In this document: positions 37,989 through 45,565 of the stretch, piece after piece
Layout: the number at the start of each line of letters is the position of its first letter
Numbering within the stretch: the stretch's first letter is position 1
DNA from: GAS188 sp963794475
Lineage (GTDB): Bacteria > Pseudomonadota > Alphaproteobacteria > Rhizobiales > Beijerinckiaceae
DNA: 64,000 nucleotides
NCBI GenBank assembly: GCA_963794475.1
Contig: CAWCDW010000008.1
Coordinates: 453,228-517,227, forward strand
Direction: 5' to 3'
The notes under the pieces: model-generated
The model's database searches: none
The model's input: the letters and a program-made list of their open reading frames with translations, nothing else
What the model was told of the DNA's origin: nothing
Translations under genes and position numbers: made by a program

Positions 37989-38558
37989 TTACGGCTCGAG
38001 CTCGGCATCCCAGTAAAGATAATCCATCCAGCTTTCGTGCAGATAGTTCGGCGGAAAATGCCGGCCGTTCTGATGGAGATCATGGACCGTCGGCTGATAA
38101 GGTTTCTGGCGCGGCCACATGCCCGATTCGGCGGGCAGCCAATCCCCTTTCAGAAGATTGCACGGCGCGCACGCGGCGACCACATTCGCCCAGACCGTCT
38201 GTCCGCCTTTCGAGCGCGGCACCACATGGTCGAAGGTCAAATCCTCCCGGACTCCGCAATATTGGCAGGTGAAACGGTCCCGCAAGAACACGTTAAAGCG
38301 CGTGAAGGCCGGGTGGCGCGGCGGCTTCACATAATTCTTGAGCGAAACGACGGATGGCAGGCGCATCTCGAAGCTCGGCGAGCGCACCCGCCGATCATAT
38401 TCGGAGACGATGTTCACCCGCTCCATGAAAACGGCCTTGATGGCGTCCTGCCAGCACCAGAGCGACAGCGGGTAATAGCTCAGCGGCCGGTAATCGGCGT
38501 TGAGCACCAGCGCCGGACAGGCCTCCGGCGAAACGGGAGGCGCCACATGGATGGTCAA
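37989..38558 (-). CDS. HNH endonuclease family protein
   Basis: A 189-residue protein with an HNH domain at about residues 95-150: a CQYCG zinc knuckle, the DHVVPRSKGG catalytic block and the WANVVAACAPCNLLKG block with the second CxxC. This stand-alone form, with an N-terminal LNADYRPLSYYPLS block, is widespread and chromosomal in alphaproteobacteria and is not a restriction system by itself. Its cellular role is unknown. It converges with the methyltransferase gene. Confidence 0.9.
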   Translation of the reverse strand: MTIHVAPPVSPEACPALVLNADYRPLSYYPLSLWCWQDAIKAVFMERVNIVSEYDRRVRSPSFEMRLPSVVSLKNYVKPPRHPAFTRFNVFLRDRFTCQYCGVREDLTFDHVVPRSKGGQTVWANVVAACAPCNLLKGDWLPAESGMWPRQKPYQPTVHDLHQNGRHFPPNYLHESWMDYLYWDAELEP

Positions 38559-38726
38559 GCCACGCTCTCCGAACAGGCGGGACAGATTCGCCCCAACCTC
38601 TTTAATCTAGCGGGACAATGACATCCTTGTGAAGGCACAAGAGCGAAAAAACGGTGCGATGTTGCTGGAAGAAAGGCGCTTTCCGGAGAGGCCTCCAGCG
38701 CCGCCCGTCCAGCGAACGCGGGAAGC

Positions 38727-39605
38727 TCAGCGCGTCGGAACGGGTTTTTCGCCGCGATAATCGTAGAACCCTCGCTTGGCCTTCTTGCCGACCCAGCCGG
38801 CCTCGACATATTTCACCAGCAGCGGGCATGGCCGGTATTTCGAATCCGCAAGGCCTTCATAGAGCACCTGCATGATCGACAAGCAGGTGTCGAGGCCGAT
38901 GAAGTCGGCGAGCTGCAACGGCCCCATCGGGTGATTGGCGCCGAGCCGCATGGCCGTATCGATGGCGTCGACCGAACCCACGCCCTCGTAAAGCGTGTAG
39001 ATCGCCTCATTAATCATCGGCAAAAGGATGCGATTCACGATGAAAGCCGGGAAGTCCTCCGCCACCGTCACCGTCTTGCCCAGCTTGCCGCAAAATTCGC
39101 GCGCCGCCTCGAAGGTCTCGTCATTCGTGGCGATGCCGCGGATCAGTTCGACGAGCTGCATCACCGGCACCGGATTCATGAAATGAATGCCGATAAAGCG
39201 CTCGGGATTGCCCGTGATCGCCGCGAGCCGCGTGATCGAGATCGACGAGGTGTTCGAGCCGACGATGGTTTCGGGCTTGAGATGCGGCTTGAGGCTCTCG
39301 AAGATTTGGCGCTTCAACGGCTCGCTCTCGGCTGCCGCCTCGATGATGAGATCGCAATTGCCCATCGCCTCGAGGGTCTTTGCCGGCGTGATGCGTTTCA
39401 GAGCCGCCTTGCGATCGGCGTCGGTGATCGCCCCCTTGGCGATCTGTCGGGCCATATTGCCGTTGATCGTGGCAAGAGCGCTCTCGACGCGTTCGAGCGT
39501 CACGTCGTTGACTACGACCTCATAGCCCGCGAGCGCCGACACATGGGCGATGCCCGCGCCCATCTGCCCCGCGCCGATCACGCCGACGGTCTTGATGTCA
39601 ACCAT
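38727..39605 (-). CDS. hbdA: 3-Hydroxybutyryl-CoA dehydrogenase
   Basis: NAD(P)-dependent oxidation of 3-hydroxyacyl-CoA (often 3-hydroxybutyryl-CoA). The 292-residue product begins with the dinucleotide-binding GAGQMGAGIAHV motif and has the catalytic HFMNPVPVMQLVE block, with its His at about residue 141, and the C-terminal GPLQLADFIGLD domain. Monofunctional length fits the PaaH/Hbd group. It is downstream of etfA by 111 bases. The symbol is tentative; PaaH-like or FadB2-like names are also used. Confidence 0.94.
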   Translation of the reverse strand: MVDIKTVGVIGAGQMGAGIAHVSALAGYEVVVNDVTLERVESALATINGNMARQIAKGAITDADRKAALKRITPAKTLEAMGNCDLIIEAAAESEPLKRQIFESLKPHLKPETIVGSNTSSISITRLAAITGNPERFIGIHFMNPVPVMQLVELIRGIATNDETFEAAREFCGKLGKTVTVAEDFPAFIVNRILLPMINEAIYTLYEGVGSVDAIDTAMRLGANHPMGPLQLADFIGLDTCLSIMQVLYEGLADSKYRPCPLLVKYVEAGWVGKKAKRGFYDYRGEKPVPTR

Positions 39606-39716
39606 GCCGTATCACTCGCTATCGCATCATCCGCAAAAATGGAACTGGTTTTTGCAGAAGGAACCTGCACAAAGCCTTGAGCTTTCGCGCGAACTTGGGT
39701 TCGGCATGGGCCGAGC

Positions 39717-40664
39717 CTATTTTCCCAGCTTCCCGAGCTCCGCCGCGAGCTCCGGGACGGCCGTGAAAAGGTCGGCGACCAGCCCGTAATCGGCCACTTG
39801 GAAGATCGGCGCTTCCTCATCCTTGTTGATGGCCACGATCACCTTGGAATCCTTCATGCCCGCAAGATGCTGGATGGCCCCCGAGATGCCGACGGCGACA
39901 TAAAGGTCTGGCGCCACCACCTTGCCCGTCTGCCCTACCTGCCAATCGTTCGGGGCATAGCCGGCATCCACCGCGGCGCGCGAGGCGCCCATCGCCGCGC
40001 CCAGCTTGTCGGCGAGCGGGGTGATGACCTCGCGGAATTTCTCGGCCGAGCCCAGGGCGCGTCCGCCGGAAACGATGATCTTGGCCGAGGCGAGCTCCGG
40101 CCGATCCAATTTTGCGACCGCCTCGCCCTTGAAGAGGGAAAGGCCGGGATCGGCGGGCGAAGCCACGCTTTCGATCGGCGCTGCGGCGGCACCGTCTCCG
40201 GTGGCTGCGAAAGCGGCCGTGCGCACGGTGATCACTTTTTTCTGATCAGTCACCTGCACCGTCTGAATGGCGTTTCCGGCATAGATCGGGCGTTCGAAAG
40301 TATCGGGCGAAACGACCTTGATGATCTCGGAGACCTGCATCACGTCGAGGAGCGCTGCAAGGCGCGGCATGACATTCTTGCCGGTCGTGGTCGAGGCCGC
40401 GAGGATCGCGTCGTAGCTCGGCGCGAGCGCCTGGAGGAGCGCCGCGAGCGGCTCGGCGAGACGATGCTCGTAGGCGGGCTCCTCGGCGAGCAAGACCTTC
40501 TCGACCCCATCGAGCTTGGCCGCCTCCTCGGCGACGGCGCGGCAATCGAGCCCGGCGACCAGGACGTGCACGGGCGCGCCGAGCTCCTTTGCGGGGGTGA
40601 GCGCCTTGCGCGTCGCTTCGTTCAGCGTCTTATTGTCGTGCTTGGCGAAAAGAAGCGTCGTCAT
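39717..40664 (-). CDS. etfA: Electron transfer flavoprotein alpha subunit
   Basis: FAD-binding subunit of the ETF heterodimer, which takes electrons from acyl-CoA dehydrogenases and passes them to ETF-ubiquinone oxidoreductase. The 315-residue length is normal. The FAD-binding C-terminal part contains GRALGSAEKF, the GASRAAVDAGYAPNDWQVGQTGK signature and VAVGISGAIQHLAG. One base separates its ATG from the etfB stop, so the two are co-translated. Confidence 0.97.
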   Translation of the reverse strand: MTTLLFAKHDNKTLNEATRKALTPAKELGAPVHVLVAGLDCRAVAEEAAKLDGVEKVLLAEEPAYEHRLAEPLAALLQALAPSYDAILAASTTTGKNVMPRLAALLDVMQVSEIIKVVSPDTFERPIYAGNAIQTVQVTDQKKVITVRTAAFAATGDGAAAAPIESVASPADPGLSLFKGEAVAKLDRPELASAKIIVSGGRALGSAEKFREVITPLADKLGAAMGASRAAVDAGYAPNDWQVGQTGKVVAPDLYVAVGISGAIQHLAGMKDSKVIVAINKDEEAPIFQVADYGLVADLFTAVPELAAELGKLGK

Positions 40665-40665
40665 C

Positions 40666-41415
40666 TCATATCACCCCGGCTTCGTCCTTGAGCTTGGCCA
40701 CGAGCTCGGCCACCGACTTGACCTTGGCGCCCGCCTTGCGGCCCGCCGGCTCGACCGTCTTCAGCACCTTGAGGCGCGGCGCGGCATCGACACCAAGCGC
40801 TTCGGGCGTCGTTTCGTCGATCGGTTTCTTCTTGGCTTTCATGATGTTGGGCAGCGAGGCGTAGCGCGGCTCGTTGAGGCGCAGATCCGTCGTGATGATC
40901 GCCGGCATCTTCAGCGTCAACGTCTGCAGGCCGCCGTCCACCTCGCGCGTCACATCCATCGACCCTTCCCCGATCACGAGCTTCGAGGCGAAGGTGCCTT
41001 GCGGCCAGCCGAGAAGGGCGGCAAGCATCTGCCCCGTCTGATTGCAGTCGTCATCGATCGCCTGCTTCCCCAGGATGACGAGACCCGGCTCCTCCTTGGC
41101 GATGACCGCCTTGAGGAGCTTGGCGACGGCGAGCGGCTCGGGAGGCTGTTCGGTCTTCACCAGGATGCCGCGATCGGCACCCATGGCGAGGCCGGCCCGG
41201 ATCGTCTCCGCGGATTGGGCGGGACCGATCGACACGCAGATCACCTCGGTCGCCTTCCCCGCTTCCTTGAGACGCAGCGCCTCCTCGACCGCGATCTCGT
41301 CGAAGGGGTTCATCGACATTTTCACATTGGCGAGCTCGACGCCGCTGCCGTCGGGCTTGACGCGGATCTTCACATTGAAGTCGACGACCCGCTTCACGGG
41401 GACCAGAACTTTCAT
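40666..41415 (-). CDS. etfB: Electron transfer flavoprotein beta subunit
   Basis: AMP-binding partner of EtfA, 249 residues, as usual. The KVLVPVKRVVDFNVK start and the ETF-beta signature around DLRLNEPRYASLPNIMKAKKKP (the recognition-loop region) are visible. It is followed directly by etfA and sits downstream of the cobalamin adenosyltransferase gene by 162 bases. Acyl-CoA dehydrogenases, such as the one at the left edge, are the expected donors. Confidence 0.97.
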   Translation of the reverse strand: MKVLVPVKRVVDFNVKIRVKPDGSGVELANVKMSMNPFDEIAVEEALRLKEAGKATEVICVSIGPAQSAETIRAGLAMGADRGILVKTEQPPEPLAVAKLLKAVIAKEEPGLVILGKQAIDDDCNQTGQMLAALLGWPQGTFASKLVIGEGSMDVTREVDGGLQTLTLKMPAIITTDLRLNEPRYASLPNIMKAKKKPIDETTPEALGVDAAPRLKVLKTVEPAGRKAGAKVKSVAELVAKLKDEAGVI

Positions 41416-41577
41416 AGTCTTCGACTTTCCACTCGAATTCCTCTAACCGCAACCGCAGCCGGCGCCATTCGACCTTGGTCGTGTCTCGCGCGTCAGGCGC
41501 CGCAATATCGGTAAATCCCGGTGGTCGAGCGCTGTCAACGCCCGATAAGGGAGGAGGGCGCTATTCGGCGGCAACGA

Positions 41578-42159
41578 TCACCGGTTCTGCCCGGGAATCC
41601 AAAGCACGTCCTTGGCGCCAAGCTCGTTGACGAAACGCGCGGCGACGAAAAGGAAATCGGACAGGCGATTGATGAATTTGATCGCGTCCCCGCCGACGCT
41701 CTCACCCTTCTTTTGCGCCAAGGCCACGATGACGCGCTCGGCGCGGCGGCAGACCGTTCGCGCAACATGGAGCGCCGCGGCCGCGGGCGAGCCGCCCGGC
41801 AGCACGAAGGAAGTGAGGGGAGCCAGATGCGCGTTCAAGGCATCGATCTCGGTCTCGAGCCGCGCGACTTGCGTCGCGAGGATGCGCAAGGAAACCCGGC
41901 TGCGCTTGCTTGGCGTCGGCTCGGGCGAGGCGAGATCGGCGCCGAGATCGAAGAGGTCATTTTGGATGCGGGCGAGCATGGCATCGAGCCGCGCATCGTT
42001 GTTCGTGTGGAGGCGCGCGAGACCGACGCATGCGTTGGTCTCGTCGACCGTGCCATAGGCCTCGACGCGCAAATCGCATTTCAGCCGGGCGGCCCCGGTC
42101 GCGAGCCGCGTCTTTCCCTTGTCGCCCGCGCGCGTGTAGATGCGGTTCAGCACCACCAT
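41578..42159 (-). CDS. PduO-type cob(I)yrinic acid a,c-diamide adenosyltransferase
   Basis: Transfers the adenosyl group of ATP to reduced cobalamin to make coenzyme B12. The 193-residue product has the N-terminal ATP-binding TRAGDKGKT motif, the EAYGTVDETNACVGLA block, and the C-terminal RRAERVIVAL and INRLSDFLFVAAR helices. In alphaproteobacteria it is usually found, as here, near ETF genes and a small HIG1-type membrane protein. No cobalamin riboswitch is visible upstream. Confidence 0.95.
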   Translation of the reverse strand: MVVLNRIYTRAGDKGKTRLATGAARLKCDLRVEAYGTVDETNACVGLARLHTNNDARLDAMLARIQNDLFDLGADLASPEPTPSKRSRVSLRILATQVARLETEIDALNAHLAPLTSFVLPGGSPAAAALHVARTVCRRAERVIVALAQKKGESVGGDAIKFINRLSDFLFVAARFVNELGAKDVLWIPGQNR

Positions 42160-42393
42160 CGGCTTTTACGGCCTCCGAAAGCATCATCTTGGTGAGCGGA
42201 AGGCACTTCTCCCAAACAGATCATGCTCGATTGAAAGCGTTTATGCCAGAAGCGGCCGCTCACCGGCCGCGAACTCATCGACGCGCCGGCCAGTCGACGC
42301 CTGGTTCCTCGCCGAGTGAGGCTCGTTTGAGGAATGAAGCGGCGCAAGGTTGGGTAAAGCGCGAGCCCACGCTCGGCTACGGGTCAAGCGCTG

Positions 42394-42996
42394 TCAAAAT
42401 GTGTAGCCGATGCGCGCGCCGTAATTGGTGAGGCCGCGGTTCTGCGAGCAGAGGCCGGCATTCGACATATGCTCGACCGTGGCCATCAGGCTCCAGTTCG
42501 CCGTGAATCTGTAGCCCACGGAGCCCGACTCGCGAAACGAGACATTGCATCCGAGCGCACTGCGCCCTTCGGGCACGAACGTCCCCGTCTTGCCGTTGTT
42601 CACCGAGCCGCCGAAGCTGCCCTCGACGAAGATCGACTTGGTGATGTCGTAGGTCCAGGTGAGCCCGGCATAAGCTTGGCTCGTCTTGCCCGCGAAGTTG
42701 ACGGTCCCACCGATGCTCGGTCGTGGCAAGAGGAAGTCCCAAGCGCTTCCCGGCATGCTGAAGGGTTTGGCGAAAAGCACCTCACCGTTCAGGTCCGCGC
42801 TGCCTTTTTCCGGGCTCGTCGGATCATGCGCGAAGGTGCCAAGCCGCACTTCGGAAAGAAAGAAAAACTGTTGCTGCGGGGCGGGAACTGGCTGCGGAGC
42901 AAAATTCGCGGGGTAGCCGAGATCAGCCGCGCGTGCGGTGCCAGCGGCGAGCAAGGCAACGCTAAACACCCCCGCAAGCCCCGTCCTCAGCCGCAT
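42394..42996 (-). CDS. PagL-like lipid A 3-O-deacylase / acyloxyacyl hydrolase
   Basis: A 200-residue outer-membrane beta-barrel with a signal peptide (cleavage about residue 23, ARA/AD). The PagL catalytic signature is present near the end: His and Ser in VEHMSNAG, followed by the GLTNYGARIGYTF strand that ends with the C-terminal Phe typical of barrel proteins. The family removes the 3-linked acyl chain from lipid A. The proposed Glu of the triad cannot be placed with certainty. It is monocistronic. Confidence 0.85.
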   Translation of the reverse strand: MRLRTGLAGVFSVALLAAGTARAADLGYPANFAPQPVPAPQQQFFFLSEVRLGTFAHDPTSPEKGSADLNGEVLFAKPFSMPGSAWDFLLPRPSIGGTVNFAGKTSQAYAGLTWTYDITKSIFVEGSFGGSVNNGKTGTFVPEGRSALGCNVSFRESGSVGYRFTANWSLMATVEHMSNAGLCSQNRGLTNYGARIGYTF

Positions 42997-43218
42997 TGCC
43001 TCACCTGCTCATCAAGCCCAGGTCGCACCATTCGCAACATCGTCCCTTTTGTCGCCGCTACGCGGCGCCCCGTCAACGCCTATAGCGGGCGCTTTGCGCA
43101 ACCGCAACCGCGCTTCGGTCTATTCCGTGAGCGTGGTTACGACGGTCGGTAAACACCGGCAAGCTTGAGCGGGCCGCTCGATAAACGGCATCGGCCTCGA
43201 GCACACGGGCCTTTCGCC

Positions 43219-43407
43219 TCAATGGCCGCGCCACCAAAGGACGAGAACGATCAGCACGATCGCGACCGCCTGCAGCACGACGCGCAAGCGCATCAAATTC
43301 TGCGAGCGGTTCGCGCTTCCGCCACGCAACATATTGGCGAGGCCGAGCAAAAGCACGATGGCGACCGCGCCCGTCGCGACGGTGACGATGAAGGAATCGA
43401 GATTCAT
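43219..43407 (-). CDS. Twin transmembrane helix small protein (HIG1 domain)
   Basis: A 62-residue membrane protein with two hydrophobic helices (about 5-26 and 44-60) joined by a short loop, LRGGSANRSQNLMRLRVVLQ, which is the HIG1-family signature. Mitochondrial HIG1 proteins associate with respiratory supercomplexes, and bacterial ones are thought to have a similar location. The start at 43407 is set by the conserved N-terminus; the longer frame to 43578 is not. In related genomes it neighbours the adenosyltransferase, as here. Confidence 0.85.
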   Translation of the reverse strand: MNLDSFIVTVATGAVAIVLLLGLANMLRGGSANRSQNLMRLRVVLQAVAIVLIVLVLWWRGH

Positions 43408-43695
43408 GCATCGGCTCCGCGTGGCTGGCGAATCGCGCCGCTTTCGGCGCGTGTCACCAAAGCCTAGCACCCAAGGCGTGTGCCATGCATCCCACGCCTC
43501 GAGCGAAAGCGAAGCGTTCGCCGTTTCTTCCGCTCGGTGAAACGTCTTCGCCATCGAAATCGCGACAGAGGCGAGCAAATTCCGCCGCGAATCATCTCAT
43601 CTGTGATAAAAACAGATGTTAGTGATTCGCGGATTCTGCTCGCGACCGATCACACCCACGACCTGCCTTGCCAACATTTTGCCGGAGCCGCGGGA

Positions 43696-44892
43696 TTGCC
43701 GACCGAGCCGGATGATCTGCACAAGCCGCTCGGGCTCTCCGCTGATCGGGGCCGAGCCGGCTTTGCGCCTCAGCTTCGCGCGCTCGCCGTCGCGGCCATG
43801 GTTGGGGCGGGGATCGCGGCTGTCACCTTTCTTGCGGGCGAGGCCGACCACGCCGGCGAGCCCTTCGCCACGGCAAGCATCGAGCCCGTGGCGCCCTCGA
43901 ACGCGCGCCCTCCGATTGGCCGAGAAGCCGACGAGAAAGGCGGCGACGACGAGCGCGCGACGACGGCGGCGGCCTCGGCCTCGGAGATCGAAGCCGATAG
44001 CGGCGTTGCCGTCGTGCGTCCGGACGGCGCGCCTGCTCCCGATGCCATGGTGATCCGCATTCCCGATGCGCCGGGCACTGCCAAGCTTGCCGCCGCCCCC
44101 GATCCTCGCCTCGTCGAGCGAAGCGACTTCGGACCGCTCCCGCGCATCGGCACGGACGGATCGCGCCCGGCGCAGGTCTATGCCCGGCCGGCGCCGAGCC
44201 CGGCGAAAGGGCGCCCGCGCATCGCGCTCGTGATCGGCGGCCTTGGGCTCAACGATCAGGCGACGACGCGCGCCATCACCAAGCTTCCTGGCGAAGTCTC
44301 GCTCGCCTTCGCGCCTTACGGCGCCAATCTCAAGGCGCAAGCCGCCAAGGCACGCGAAGCCGGCCATGAAATCCTTCTGCAGATGCCGATGGAGCCCTTC
44401 GACTACGCGCAGAACAATCCGGGACCGCAGACGCTCACGACCGATGCCGGCGGCGCGCGAAATCTCGAACGCTTGCACTGGGCCTTGGCGCGGGCGGCGG
44501 GCTTCGTCGGCATCGAAAATTTTCTCGGCGCGCGCTTCACGGCCGATGAAGGCGCGCTTTCGCCGGTTCTCAAGGACCTCGCCGAGCGCGGCCTCATCTT
44601 TGTGGATGACGGCTCTTCGGCCCGTTCGATCACCGCGATCGTCGGGCCGTCGCTTAACCTCGCTGTGCGGCGGGCCGATATCGTGATCGACGCCGCGCCC
44701 GACGGCGCGACGATCGACGAGGCGTTGCAGCGGCTCGAGACGCTGGCGCGCGAAAACGGGCTCGCCACTGCCTCGGGAAGCGCGCTTCCGGTCACCCTCG
44801 AGCATTTGTCGCGCTGGTCCGAAAGCCTTGCCGGGCGGGGCATCGATCTCGTTCCCGTGACCTCGACGCTCAAGCTCAAGGGGCGCGGCTGA
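43696..44892 (+). CDS. Divergent polysaccharide deacetylase family protein
   Basis: A 398-residue protein of the divergent polysaccharide deacetylase (YibQ-like, DUF610) family. A short cytoplasmic N-terminus (DDLHKPLGL) is followed by a single transmembrane segment (about residues 25-47), a Pro/Ala/Glu-rich linker (50-165) and the deacetylase-like domain starting at RIALVIGGLGLN. The CE4 metal-binding residues are poorly preserved, as in the family. The TTG at 43696 has GGAG 8 bases upstream and begins the family's N-terminal motif; the frame is open further, to 43480. Envelope function is likely but unproven. It is followed by rppH. Confidence 0.85.
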   Translation: MPTEPDDLHKPLGLSADRGRAGFAPQLRALAVAAMVGAGIAAVTFLAGEADHAGEPFATASIEPVAPSNARPPIGREADEKGGDDERATTAAASASEIEADSGVAVVRPDGAPAPDAMVIRIPDAPGTAKLAAAPDPRLVERSDFGPLPRIGTDGSRPAQVYARPAPSPAKGRPRIALVIGGLGLNDQATTRAITKLPGEVSLAFAPYGANLKAQAAKAREAGHEILLQMPMEPFDYAQNNPGPQTLTTDAGGARNLERLHWALARAAGFVGIENFLGARFTADEGALSPVLKDLAERGLIFVDDGSSARSITAIVGPSLNLAVRRADIVIDAAPDGATIDEALQRLETLARENGLATASGSALPVTLEHLSRWSESLAGRGIDLVPVTSTLKLKGRG

Positions 44893-44948
44893 CGAAGAGG
44901 CACTGCCGACACTTGACAAGCCGGGCTCCCGAACGCGACTCTTGCAGG

Positions 44949-45488
44949 ATGGCCCGCGTAGTTCCCGGCGTGATCATGGATCAGGCGACCCTGCCTTATC
45001 GGCGATGCGTCGGCATCGCGCTTTTCAATCGCGCAGGGAAAGTATTCGTGGCTCGAAGGCGCGGCGAAGCGGGCCCGGAACATGTGCGCGGCCCGTATCG
45101 CTGGCAAATGCCGCAAGGGGGCATCGACCCCGGCGAGGAGCCCCTGGCGGCCGCCGTCCGTGAGCTTTTCGAGGAGACCAACGTGCGCAACGCGACCTTG
45201 CTTGCCGAGGCGCAGGAATGGTTCACCTATGATCTGCCCGCCGCGATGTTGCAGCGCTCCTGGCGCGGCGGCTATCGCGGCCAGACGCAACGCTGGTTCG
45301 CCTTCCGTTTCACCGGCGACGACAAGGAAATCGACGTGCGCCACCCGGGAGGCGGCGACCACGCGTCCGAATTCGACGAATGGCGCTGGGAGGAATTCTC
45401 GCTCACGCCCGAGCTCATCATCCCCTTCAAGCGCTCGGTCTACGAAAAGGTCGTCGGCGCCTTCGGCCATATCGCCGCGACCACCTGA
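44949..45488 (+). CDS. rppH: RNA pyrophosphohydrolase (Nudix)
   Basis: Removes pyrophosphate from mRNA 5' ends to start decay (also annotated as a dinucleoside polyphosphate hydrolase). The Nudix box at about residues 58-80 reads GGIDPGEEP then RELFEETNV, with the catalytic Glu residues present and the usual Gly before Val replaced by Asn. The LPYRRCVGIAL start and the RGPYRWQMPQGG block are diagnostic of RppH. The start is uncertain between 44913 (TTG), 44949 and 44976. It lies 57 bases after the deacetylase-like gene. Confidence 0.93.
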   Translation: MARVVPGVIMDQATLPYRRCVGIALFNRAGKVFVARRRGEAGPEHVRGPYRWQMPQGGIDPGEEPLAAAVRELFEETNVRNATLLAEAQEWFTYDLPAAMLQRSWRGGYRGQTQRWFAFRFTGDDKEIDVRHPGGGDHASEFDEWRWEEFSLTPELIIPFKRSVYEKVVGAFGHIAATT

Positions 45489-45565
45489 TCGGCTTGCTGA
45501 GGTATTGCGGTACGGGTCGGCGCCTGATGGGCTGCCGCGCTTCGACTTCGGCGGAAGATCGAGGC

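Noticed and set aside
42160..42393. Cobalamin riboswitch before the adenosyltransferase
   Set aside because: No B12-box-like sequence or conserved stems could be recognised.
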